NCBI GenBank assembly: GCA_028819675.1
Contig: JAPPKT010000462.1
Span: 1-10,235, forward strand
DNA: 10,235 nucleotides
DNA from: Caldilineaceae bacterium
GTDB lineage: Bacteria; Chloroflexota; Anaerolineae; Caldilineales; Caldilineaceae
Direction: 5' to 3'
The position numbers were made by a program, and so were the translations under genes. The notes beneath the pieces are model-generated. The model ran no database searches, had not been told where the DNA came from, and was given only the letters and a program-made list of their open reading frames with translations. Of the stretch, positions 1 to 6,395 are shown piece by piece (the stretch's first letter is position 1; every line of letters begins with the position of its first letter).

Positions 1-205
1 GGCACAAGGCCTGCCCCTACGGGGGCGTTGAGGGGATTGGGGGAGCGGTGCCGGGGGCGAGCAGAGGGCAGGCACAAGGCCTGCCCCTACGGGGGCGTTG
101 AGGGGATTGGGGGAGCGGTGCCGGGCGCGAGCAGAGGGCAGGCACAAGGCCTGCCCCTACAGGGGTGGGGAGGAGATTGGGGAAGCGGTGCCGGGGGTGG
201 GGGGT
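1..205. repeat. Three tandem copies of a 70-bp GC-rich repeat
   Basis: Each unit begins GGCACAAGGCCTGCCCCTAC. Unit 1 spans 1-70 and unit 2 spans 71-140; they differ at only one base (G at 56, C at 126). Unit 3 starts at 141 and matches for about 60 bases with about eight mismatches, then dissolves into G-rich sequence after about 200. The unit junctions form a perfect 8-bp inverted repeat, GGGCAGGC-ACAAG-GCCTGCCC, for example at 66-86 and again at 136-156. The window opens inside or at the edge of a unit, so more copies may lie to the left. Palindromic intergenic repeats of this kind occur in several GC-rich environmental bacteria. No protein is supported here: the three forward frames stay open only because the repeat lacks stop codons. 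Confidence 0.95.
66..86. repeat. Hairpin-forming palindrome at the repeat junction
   Basis: GGGCAGGC (66-73), loop ACAAG, GCCTGCCC (79-86) is a perfect 8-bp stem. The same structure recurs at 136-156. It is REP/MITE-like in form. No T-tract follows it, so it is not a classical intrinsic terminator, but it lies downstream of the minus-strand CorC-like gene and could stabilise the 3' end of that transcript. Confidence 0.7.
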
Positions 206-218
206 GGGCCGAAGGCCC
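206..218. other. Small hairpin downstream of the CorC-like gene
   Basis: GGGCC-GAA-GGCCC is a perfect 5-bp stem with a 3-nt loop, 74 nt past the stop codon of the minus-strand gene at 292. Read on the minus strand, a C/A-rich run rather than a U-tract follows, so a rho-independent terminator is not supported. It may be an mRNA 3'-end structure or another short genomic palindrome. Confidence 0.3.
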
Positions 219-245
219 GACCGCCCAGAAATGCGGTTGTCAGAA

Positions 246-262
246 GTCAGTGGTCAGTGGTC
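246..262. repeat. Short heptamer tandem repeat (GTCAGTG)n
   Basis: GTCAGTG occurs at 246-252 and 253-259, followed by a partial GTC at 260-262. It is a non-coding heptanucleotide repeat between the 70-bp repeat block and the end of the first gene. Confidence 0.6.
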
Positions 263-291
263 TGGAAGGGTTGCGGCGAAGTGGCGGGAGA

Positions 292-1659
292 TCAGGTTTC
301 GTTTAATTCGGGGTCTTCCGGGTCCGATTCAACTTCCGGCAGTTCGACGAGGGCGGAGTCGACGGCGCGGCCGTCGACTTGCTCGACGACGTAGCGGACG
401 CCATTGAGCTCGACGACGTCGCCGACGACGGGGATACGTCCGAGGTGGGCCATGATGAGGCCGCCCACGGTGTCGACCTCTTCTTCGGTGTAGTCGATGT
501 CGAAGTGCTGGTTGAGCTCGTCGAGAAGGAGCGAGCCGTCGACGCGCAGGCGTCTATCGCTGACTGACTCGAAGGGGGCGCGTTCAGCGTCAAATTCGTC
601 CTGAATTTCGCCGACGACCTCCTCCAGCAGGTCCTCGAAGGTGACGATGCCGGCAGTGCCGCCGAACTCGTCGATAACGACCGCCAGCGCGCCATTTTCG
701 GCGCGGAAGCGACCCAGCATTTGATCGAGGGAGAGTGTTTCGGGTACGACCATCACGGGGCGGGCCTGCGCCATTGCGCGCAGGTCGAGGGGACCTCGCT
801 CGGGGCCGGTTTGCAGGTGACGGGCGAGGTCCTTGACGTGCAAGAAGCCCCTGATCTGGTCCAAATCTCCATCGTAGATGGGATAGCGTGAGTGAATGGA
901 AGAACAGACGAACTGCAGAATCGTCTGTTCGCTTTCGTCGATGGAGATGCCTTCGATGCGGGTGCGGGGGGTCATCACCTGGCCAACGGTACGCTCCCTC
1001 ATGTCGAGGATGTTTTCGATGTAGAGCTGCTCGGAGGGCGCAATCAGCCCCTCCTCGGAACTTTCTTCGACGATGAGTTCGAGATCCTGCGGAGAGACCA
1101 TGTGGTCGTGGGCGCTGCGCTCGGGAACGCCGCAGGCGCGTGTGATGGCACGTGCAATCTTGTTCAGTATGAAAATGGCGGGAGAGAAGATGCGTTCGAT
1201 CAGCCAGAAAGGCCCGATTACGCGCAGCGCAGTCGTTTCGGGCGCCTGCAGCGCCAAGGACTTGGGCATTACTTCGCCAAGTACTACGTGCAGATAGGTC
1301 ATGACGCCGATGGCGAGGACCAAGGCTGCGCTGTGGGCTGCTGCGACGCTGATCAGGCCCCTCTCTACGCCGTAGTGTTCGAGCCCCGACAGGATCCATT
1401 CGGCGATGGTGTGTTCGCCGTACATGCCCAAGCCCAAGCTAGAAAGAGTGATGCCGAGCTGCGCCATGATGATGAAGCGGGTCTGCCCGGTCGGGTCGGT
1501 CAAGACGCGCATTACCCTGGAAGCCGCAGAAGAGCCTTCGCTGGCCAGCTGGGACATGCGCGCCCTTGAGGAAGCGACGACGGCGAATTCGACGGCGACA
1601 AACAGGCCGTTGAAGAATATCAGTGCTGCTATGATGACTACGGGAAGCAGGTATTCCAC
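292..1659 (-). CDS. DUF21/CBS/CorC-HlyC family membrane protein (CNNM/CorC-type cation transporter), downstream paralogue
   Basis: This 455-residue integral membrane protein has the classic three-part CorC/CNNM order. Residues 1 to about 185 are a DUF21 transmembrane domain with FFNGLFVAVEFA at 15-26 and EVMPKS at 129-134. Residues about 225-350 are a tandem CBS pair (VMTPR at 228-232, HSRYPIYDG at 256-264, GGTAGIVTFEDLLEEVVGEI at 333-352). Residues about 365-440 are the CorC_HlyC C-terminal domain. Family members export or exchange Mg2+ and related divalent cations across the cytoplasmic membrane, with CBS domains sensing nucleotide; the old name 'hemolysin' is misleading. The start is GTG at 1657-1659, with AGGTG 10 nt upstream, and the hydrophobic N-terminus fits. 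It lies 60 nt downstream of a paralogue on the same strand and is probably in the same operon. The substrate is inferred from the family only. The C-terminal tail (442-455) is acidic. Confidence 0.95.
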   Translation of the reverse strand: MEYLLPVVIIAALIFFNGLFVAVEFAVVASSRARMSQLASEGSSAASRVMRVLTDPTGQTRFIIMAQLGITLSSLGLGMYGEHTIAEWILSGLEHYGVERGLISVAAAHSAALVLAIGVMTYLHVVLGEVMPKSLALQAPETTALRVIGPFWLIERIFSPAIFILNKIARAITRACGVPERSAHDHMVSPQDLELIVEESSEEGLIAPSEQLYIENILDMRERTVGQVMTPRTRIEGISIDESEQTILQFVCSSIHSRYPIYDGDLDQIRGFLHVKDLARHLQTGPERGPLDLRAMAQARPVMVVPETLSLDQMLGRFRAENGALAVVIDEFGGTAGIVTFEDLLEEVVGEIQDEFDAERAPFESVSDRRLRVDGSLLLDELNQHFDIDYTEEEVDTVGGLIMAHLGRIPVVGDVVELNGVRYVVEQVDGRAVDSALVELPEVESDPEDPELNET

Positions 1660-1669
1660 TTTTTCAGGT

Positions 1670-1674
1670 CACCT
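1670..1674 (-). promoter_or_regulatory. Ribosome binding site for the GTG-started CorC-like gene
   Basis: On the minus strand AGGTG lies 10 nt before the GTG at 1659. It supports that non-ATG start and argues that this second gene of the pair is translated from its own site. Confidence 0.55.
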
Positions 1675-1719
1675 GGTGTCGGTATTCCTTGCGATTGCGT
1701 GCGTTGGCCAGACTGGGCA

Positions 1720-3102
1720 CTATTCGGTCTGAGTGCCTGACCGGGGCAGTTTGGCTACGGCGCCGGGCGGAAGAGCCACACTAACGCGGGTGACGGCGTA
1801 GCCGCTGACTTCTTCCACCTGAAAATCGAACTCTTGCAGGCGCACGACCTGGCCCTGTTCGGGAATGGCGCCCAGCTGGGCAAGAATGGCGCCACCCAGC
1901 GTATCAACGTCTTCAAACTCCAGGTCGGAACCGAGAAACTCAGACAGGCTTTCCAAGTCGATCTCACCGGCGAGATTGAGCCGGCCGTCGTTTGCCAGCG
2001 CCATCTCCTGGCTGTCGGCATCGAATTCGTCGGCGATGTCGCCGAATATTTCTTCAATGAGGTCTTCAAAGGTGACGATTCCGGCGGTGCCTCCATACTC
2101 GTCTATGACTACCGCCAAATGGAAGTGCTCGGTCTGAAGTTGACGAAACACATTGAGTACAGAGGCCGATTCCGGGACATAGGGAGGAACGCGCATCACG
2201 TCACGGACATTGTTATTTAGGCCACTCTGCCTATCCGGGCCGCCGGCTTTTTCGGAGTCGGGGCGTGCTTGCATACAGAGCAGGTCTTTCAAGTGAACCA
2301 CACCAACGATGTTGTCGACCGTTCCCTCGTACAGGGGGAGCCTGGAGTGAGTTGACTCCGCCAGCAATTGCAGAAGCTCGGCCGTGGACAGATCTACAGG
2401 CGCTGCCAGCAGTTGAGTGCGAGGGACGATCACGTGTCTCAGCGAACGCCGGCGCAATTGCAATGTGTTCTCCAGCAGTTCGGTTTCACCTTCTTTGAGA
2501 ACGCCGCCGGCGCCGCTTTCCTGGACCATCATCAGTATTTCTTCGGGGGCGTGAATATGAAAGCCCTCCGACACCGCTCTCAGGCCGACAAGGCGCAGAA
2601 GCAGCCGGCCGCTGCCGTTGAAGAACCAGATCAGGGGGCGTAACAGAATAATCGCCCAATTGACTGATGTAACAAGGAGCAGGGAGGTCGGCTCAGGGAA
2701 CTGTATCGCGACCGTTTTGGGGGCGAGTTCGCTCAAGGCTACCTGGATCACGGTAAGAACGACTAGGACGCCGGTGGCGGCGATGGAAACGGCAGCGGCC
2801 TGGGCAACTATCCCTGAGCCGACTAGCAGCGGTTCCACCAAAGGCGTGATCACGGCCTTGCCGTAGTAACCCAGCATCAGGCTGGAGAGGGTAATGCCCA
2901 GCTGGCAGGCGGCGATATAGTCGTCGAGCCTGTCGGGACTTTCCAGGATAGGGAGCAGAATCTGCGCGGGGCGGCTACCGGCTGCCGCCTCCTGGGCGAT
3001 GCGGGCACGGCGGGCGCCAACGGTGCCAATTTCGGCGGCTACGAAGAATCCGTTCAATGCTATGAGAATAAATACTGTGACAACTACGAGAACATAGAGC
3101 AT
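1720..3102 (-). CDS. DUF21/CBS/CorC-HlyC family membrane protein (CNNM/CorC-type cation transporter), upstream paralogue
   Basis: This 460-residue protein has the same architecture as its neighbour but is clearly diverged. The DUF21 membrane domain covers 1 to about 180, with LNGFFVAAEIG at 16-26, GITLSSLMLGYYG at 69-81 and SELAPKT at 124-130. The CBS pair covers about 220-355 (VPRTQ at 226-230, HSRLPLYEG at 252-260, YGGTAGIVTFEDLIEEIFGDI at 336-356). The CorC_HlyC domain covers about 370-445. The role is inferred as Mg2+ or other divalent cation efflux or exchange at the cytoplasmic membrane. The start is ATG at 3100-3102, placed at the hydrophobic first helix; no good Shine-Dalgarno sequence is visible before it. 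The inter-CBS loop (about 277-298) is longer than in the paralogue, which may tune regulation. It is probably the first gene of a two-gene operon. Paired CorC-like genes are common, and the two products may act as a heteromer or on different ions, which the sequence does not settle. Confidence 0.95.
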   Translation of the reverse strand: MLYVLVVVTVFILIALNGFFVAAEIGTVGARRARIAQEAAAGSRPAQILLPILESPDRLDDYIAACQLGITLSSLMLGYYGKAVITPLVEPLLVGSGIVAQAAAVSIAATGVLVVLTVIQVALSELAPKTVAIQFPEPTSLLLVTSVNWAIILLRPLIWFFNGSGRLLLRLVGLRAVSEGFHIHAPEEILMMVQESGAGGVLKEGETELLENTLQLRRRSLRHVIVPRTQLLAAPVDLSTAELLQLLAESTHSRLPLYEGTVDNIVGVVHLKDLLCMQARPDSEKAGGPDRQSGLNNNVRDVMRVPPYVPESASVLNVFRQLQTEHFHLAVVIDEYGGTAGIVTFEDLIEEIFGDIADEFDADSQEMALANDGRLNLAGEIDLESLSEFLGSDLEFEDVDTLGGAILAQLGAIPEQGQVVRLQEFDFQVEEVSGYAVTRVSVALPPGAVAKLPRSGTQTE

Positions 3103-3309
3103 GAATGAAATTGAATTCTGGCTACGAGGGCATCTATTCCCGGTTACCTAGACGTATTCCGTCAAAAAAACGTTCAACTGACTGAAAATGGCCTGACGAA
3201 GCGAGCTGTGAACGGAAGCAGGTAGATTCTGACGAACTGCAATATGCTGGCCACCGATTCTGCATGTGCTGCGCAGTAGCAGTGCACGCTTCCTGAATCC
3301 CGGTTCGGT

Positions 3310-3339
3310 TTGGTTGCGACTTTGCACGTGAAGTATGAT
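3310..3339 (+). promoter_or_regulatory. Weak candidate promoter for the UbiA-type gene
   Basis: TATGAT at 3334-3339 matches five of six bases of the sigma-70-type -10 box. TTGGTT at 3310-3315 lies 18 bp upstream but matches only three of six bases of the -35. A start of transcription here would give a leader of about 110 nt before the ATG at 3457. This is a guess from consensus matching only. Confidence 0.2.
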
Positions 3340-3443
3340 TGGCGCTCAGCCGACACTGCAAATTCCGGCCCAGATCAGATGCAAGCGACGTTGCCATGCG
3401 CTGAAGGCGGAAACTGGAGAACGTCAGACCGACTAGGTGACCT

Positions 3444-3447
3444 GGAG
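3444..3447 (+). promoter_or_regulatory. Ribosome binding site deciding the UbiA start
   Basis: GGAG sits 9 nt before the ATG at 3457. This favours the 317-residue form over the longer open frame that begins with TTG at 3310. Confidence 0.65.
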
Positions 3448-3456
3448 CAGTCATCA

Positions 3457-4410
3457 ATGGAACGTGCCACAGAGTCGTTTTCGCCCTCGCCGGCAGAACA
3501 GCCCAGCCACAGGGAAGAATCTACTTTGACCACAGGCCGGCGCCTATTGTACCTGTTTCGGACGATGCGGCCCAAACAGTGGACGAAGAACGGATTTGTT
3601 CTGGTTGCACTGATCTTTGACGGCAAACTCCTGGACCTGCCGTTGACGGTGACGGCGGTTTGGACGCTGGTCTGCTTCAGCCTGGTTGCCAGCAGCGTCT
3701 ACATACTGAATGACCTGGTCGACATCGAGAGGGACCGACAACATCCGCGTAAACGGCTGCGACCACTGGCGAGCGGCCAGCTCAACCCGGGGGTTGCCAA
3801 GGGAGCGATGGTGGTTCTGGCCGTTGCCGGTCTCCTGGGAGGGGGGCTGACGAATCTCAACGTCGGGATGACACTGGCGGTCTACGTAGTCCTGAATGCT
3901 GCCTACTGTGTCTATCTCAAGAACCTTGTGATCATTGACGTGATGATGATTGCGGTCTTTTTCGTCCTGCGTGTCGCGGCCGGTGCGGTAGCGGTCGAAG
4001 TAAGCGCCTTCAGCCCCTGGCTCTATATCTGCGTCAGCCTTCTGGCGCTCTTGATCGCGTTTGGCAAACGCCGGCACGAAATCGTCCTGCTGCGGGAGGC
4101 TGCTTCCGGCCACCGATCGAGCCTTAAGCAGTATAACCTGCCTTTTCTGGACCAGATCATCGGCATCGTTACGACAAGCGGCCTGATCAGCTACACGTTT
4201 TACAGTTTTGAAGCCGAAACCGCCCTGGCGGACCCGTCACGCATGATGCTGACGGTGCCGTTGATCGTCTTCGTCGTATTTCGCTATCTCTATCTAATTC
4301 ACGTCGAGCAACGCGGTGGGGCGCCGGACGACCTGCTGTTTGCAGACCGTCCGCTGTTTGCGGCCGTCGTCCTGTGGGTTCTGTCTGTGGTGGCGGTCAT
4401 CTATGTGTGA
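3457..4410 (+). CDS. UbiA-superfamily prenyltransferase, decaprenyl-phosphate phosphoribosyltransferase-like
   Basis: This 317-residue polytopic membrane protein has the hallmarks of the phosphoribosyl branch of UbiA. These are RPKQWTKN at 38-45; the first Asp-rich motif NDLVDIERDR at 85-94, followed by HPRKRLRPLASG at 96-107; the second motif around D161 with FFVLRVAAGAVAV at 168-180; GKRRHE at 203-208; and the loop DDLLFADRPL at 291-300. Characterised relatives transfer phosphoribose from PRPP to decaprenyl phosphate, a step toward decaprenylphosphoryl-arabinose for cell-wall arabinan in Actinobacteria. Here the polyprenyl acceptor and the end product are unknown. Its length fits the family (about 300 residues). 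Residues 1-30 are a polar tail ahead of the first membrane segment. The start at 3457 is chosen for its GGAG site; a TTG at 3310 would add 49 residues unlike the family. No DprE1/DprE2 epimerase or phosphatase partner is adjacent. The gene converges on the PHP gene with a 42-nt gap. Confidence 0.9.
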   Translation: MERATESFSPSPAEQPSHREESTLTTGRRLLYLFRTMRPKQWTKNGFVLVALIFDGKLLDLPLTVTAVWTLVCFSLVASSVYILNDLVDIERDRQHPRKRLRPLASGQLNPGVAKGAMVVLAVAGLLGGGLTNLNVGMTLAVYVVLNAAYCVYLKNLVIIDVMMIAVFFVLRVAAGAVAVEVSAFSPWLYICVSLLALLIAFGKRRHEIVLLREAASGHRSSLKQYNLPFLDQIIGIVTTSGLISYTFYSFEAETALADPSRMMLTVPLIVFVVFRYLYLIHVEQRGGAPDDLLFADRPLFAAVVLWVLSVVAVIYV

Positions 4411-4452
4411 AGGGCGGAGCCTGCCCGGACTGAAAGGGCGTTGCAACAGAGT

Positions 4453-6354
4453 TCAGTCGGTCTCGTCGACGAACTGGGCCCATGCGCCTTCCATTCCCTC
4501 GCTGGTGACGCCGTAGAAGACGCGCAATTCCGAACCCTCGCGCAGGGCCAGATCGAACCGCTTTTTGCCGGCCCTCTTGCCGGAACGGATGTAGCCGACA
4601 TTCTCCTTCCAACGGATCTGACCAGCCTTGACCGGGCTGTCTTCGTACTGGGCGATGGCGTAGTTCCAGAGCTTACGTGCGCCCTTGCGGGTAACGTTGC
4701 CTACGCTGCGCTGATTGCGCATGTTGCGCACAACGTAGTAGGTCGTGCCGCCGCGTGTTTCGCTGTCTACGATTTCAACGCCATCCTGGGGAAGGTAGAA
4801 GGGGTCATCCGAACCTGCCGAAGTCTGCCTTGCGCGACCGCTCGTGGCCCCGGGGCTCTTGGTCCTACTGTCGTCTGCCCTCCCAGAACCTTCAGGGGCG
4901 GCGGCAGGGGTCTCGTCCGCGTCTCCGTTGGCTACCAGGTCGGAACTGAGTCCAACGCTTTCGAGGACCAAGGCGACGATCTCATCGCGCAGGGCCATGC
5001 TTGTTTCGGCGTCATTGCGCACGTAGAACTTAGAGCCATCGAGGCAGTAGGGCTTGGAGTCGCCGGCGTCAACGCCGATGCGGAGTACGTCTTCGCCGCT
5101 ATTGGTCAGAATCTCGAAGCGGGCCTCGAGAGGGGGTGACAGCCGTTCAGAAATCGCAAGCTGCAGTTCGTTCTGCACCTGCTTGGAGGCTGCGAGTCCT
5201 TTCACGCGGCCCTTGCGGGCGCTGGCGCCGACAAAGATGGTGCCACCGTCGGTGTTGGCGAAGGCGCAGAGATCGGCGAGGACGACGGTCTGCCTTCCGC
5301 CTTTTTTGTTGGCGGACTCGTGAAAGCTCTGGGTCTGATTGGGACCTTCGGCGCGGGCGGCGGCAAGATGATCGACCTCTTTTTCGGGGGCGCGAAAGGG
5401 GCGCGTGCGGTCGAAGAAGCGGCTGGCGAAGAGCTCTCTGATGGCGTCGAAGGTGGGTTCGGGCAGAAGGAGCTCGGTAGCGCGCTCGCCGAGGCCGAGG
5501 CGCCGGCTGTTGCGGGGGTCGTTGTTCAGGCGGTGGGCGTCGCTGCCCTGGATGCAGTGCATCTTACGGGGGTATTCGGTCTTGGAGCCGTTGAAGAAGC
5601 GGGCGGTAGCTCTGCGGCTGCGGCTTTCCAGATCGGTTACTTCCAGGGCGCTCAAGTTGTGGTCCTGGGTATACGCGATCTTGGTCTGGCCGCCAAAGGG
5701 GAAGTTGCGCATGGCGACGCCGTTGGTGCTATTGGCGTGAGCGGCGATGGCGATACCGCCGGAGTCGACGATTGTTTCGTAGGCCGAGGTGACGTCGGTG
5801 CTGGCGCCTGTCTCGGTGGAGCCGACGAGCAGCCTATCTTCGGGGACGTTCAGGCGCAAAAGCGTGTGCTCCAGTTTTCGGACCGAGGTTTCGGGAGGAT
5901 AGATTGCGAGGATGTGGAAGCCAAATGTAGCGGTAAATTCAAAGCCGGGCAGTATAACGATTTCGTTGGCTAGTTGAAGCCACTGCTCGAGATTACTGCG
6001 TTCTTCAGTCGTGAGCCGGTTTTCCTCTTTCAGGCGAGTGAGCCACTCAATCTCGCGGCGGATTGCCGCCACGCCGGCAACGGTGTTGTGGTCGGTGATG
6101 GCGACGATATCGAGCCCTCGTTCGCGGGCGGTGGTCAACCATTGCAGATATGTGATGCCGGGCTCTTCGTAGTCGTTCGAGGCCGGAGTATGCGTGTGGA
6201 GGTCGGCTTTGAACCAGCGCAATCTGCCGCCGCCCTGCCGTCCTTGCGTCTGGGCGCGTGCGTCATGTCTGCCTGTTGCCTGGTTGGTCCCTTCATTGGA
6301 TTTCGATTGTCTGGCCGACTGGCCGCCGGCTCTTGTCCTTCTTCTTCTACTCAT
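4453..6354 (-). CDS. PHP-domain phosphoesterase fused to an AlbA_2/Schlafen-like domain and an unrecognised C-terminal domain
   Basis: This 633-residue, apparently cytoplasmic protein has no signal peptide or membrane segment. Residues 1-46 are basic, polar and probably disordered. Residues about 47-320 form a PHP metal-dependent phosphoesterase domain whose ligand motifs are all present: DLHTHT at 51-56, ITDHN at 86-90, GFEF with E139, H147, AAHAN with H206, and GSDAH with D272 and H274. Residues about 340-460 resemble AlbA_2 (Schlafen-like nucleic-acid-binding) domains through [13 protein letters not shown] at 364-376 and GRVKGL at 382-387. However, the usual ExxLEFK-like start is replaced by QSFHES at 342-347. 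Residues 470-515 are a Ser/Gly/Ala-rich linker. Residues 516-633 are a compact basic and aromatic domain that I do not recognise. The ATG at 6354 has a weak AGAGA 7 nt upstream. lon ends 41 nt before it on the same strand, so co-transcription is likely. It may be a nuclease or phosphatase acting on nucleic acid or nucleotides, a regulator, or a defence effector. The domain calls are firmer than the function. Confidence 0.85.
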   Translation of the reverse strand: MSRRRRTRAGGQSARQSKSNEGTNQATGRHDARAQTQGRQGGGRLRWFKADLHTHTPASNDYEEPGITYLQWLTTARERGLDIVAITDHNTVAGVAAIRREIEWLTRLKEENRLTTEERSNLEQWLQLANEIVILPGFEFTATFGFHILAIYPPETSVRKLEHTLLRLNVPEDRLLVGSTETGASTDVTSAYETIVDSGGIAIAAHANSTNGVAMRNFPFGGQTKIAYTQDHNLSALEVTDLESRSRRATARFFNGSKTEYPRKMHCIQGSDAHRLNNDPRNSRRLGLGERATELLLPEPTFDAIRELFASRFFDRTRPFRAPEKEVDHLAAARAEGPNQTQSFHESANKKGGRQTVVLADLCAFANTDGGTIFVGASARKGRVKGLAASKQVQNELQLAISERLSPPLEARFEILTNSGEDVLRIGVDAGDSKPYCLDGSKFYVRNDAETSMALRDEIVALVLESVGLSSDLVANGDADETPAAAPEGSGRADDSRTKSPGATSGRARQTSAGSDDPFYLPQDGVEIVDSETRGGTTYYVVRNMRNQRSVGNVTRKGARKLWNYAIAQYEDSPVKAGQIRWKENVGYIRSGKRAGKKRFDLALREGSELRVFYGVTSEGMEGAWAQFVDETD

Positions 6355-6395
6355 TGGTCATTCTCTGTCATTAATGTTTCACATGCCGAGACTGA

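Larger units (their letters stand above)
3103..3456. other. Divergent intergenic region between the CorC-like and UbiA genes
   Basis: About 354 nt separate the divergent starts. The left part is relatively A/T-rich near 3103-3180 and includes an A-run at 3164-3170. I find no convincing -35/-10 pair for the minus-strand CorC-like operon: TTGACG- and TTGAAC-like hexamers exist near 3160-3177 but lack a matching -10. A weak plus-strand candidate is listed separately. An in-frame open extension runs from a TTG at 3310 to the UbiA start but does not look like protein of that family. No RNA gene is recognised. Confidence 0.6.

Noticed and set aside
1..205. Possible CRISPR array
   Set aside because: The 70-bp units are contiguous with no unique spacers, and no cas gene is present.
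28..407. Three overlapping plus-strand open frames across the 70-bp repeats
   Set aside because: They are open only because the GC-rich repeat lacks stops; the same repeated peptide appears in different frames.
892..1569. 225-residue plus-strand open frame opposite the CorC-like gene
   Set aside because: It lies wholly antisense to a well-supported DUF21-CBS gene and has no recognisable features.
3310..3456. 49-residue N-terminal extension of the UbiA protein from a TTG start
   Set aside because: The extension does not resemble UbiA proteins, and GGAG correctly spaced before the ATG at 3457 supports the shorter form.
4428..4458. Inverted repeat GACTGAA/TTCAGTC at the convergent UbiA-PHP junction as a bidirectional terminator
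   Set aside because: The 7-bp stem has a 17-nt loop, overlaps the PHP stop codon and lacks T-tracts on either side, so a terminator call is not supported.
5320..5973. 217-residue plus-strand open frame opposite the PHP gene
   Set aside because: It is antisense to the PHP domain. Its Gly/Val/Ala-rich translation is an artefact of codon bias.
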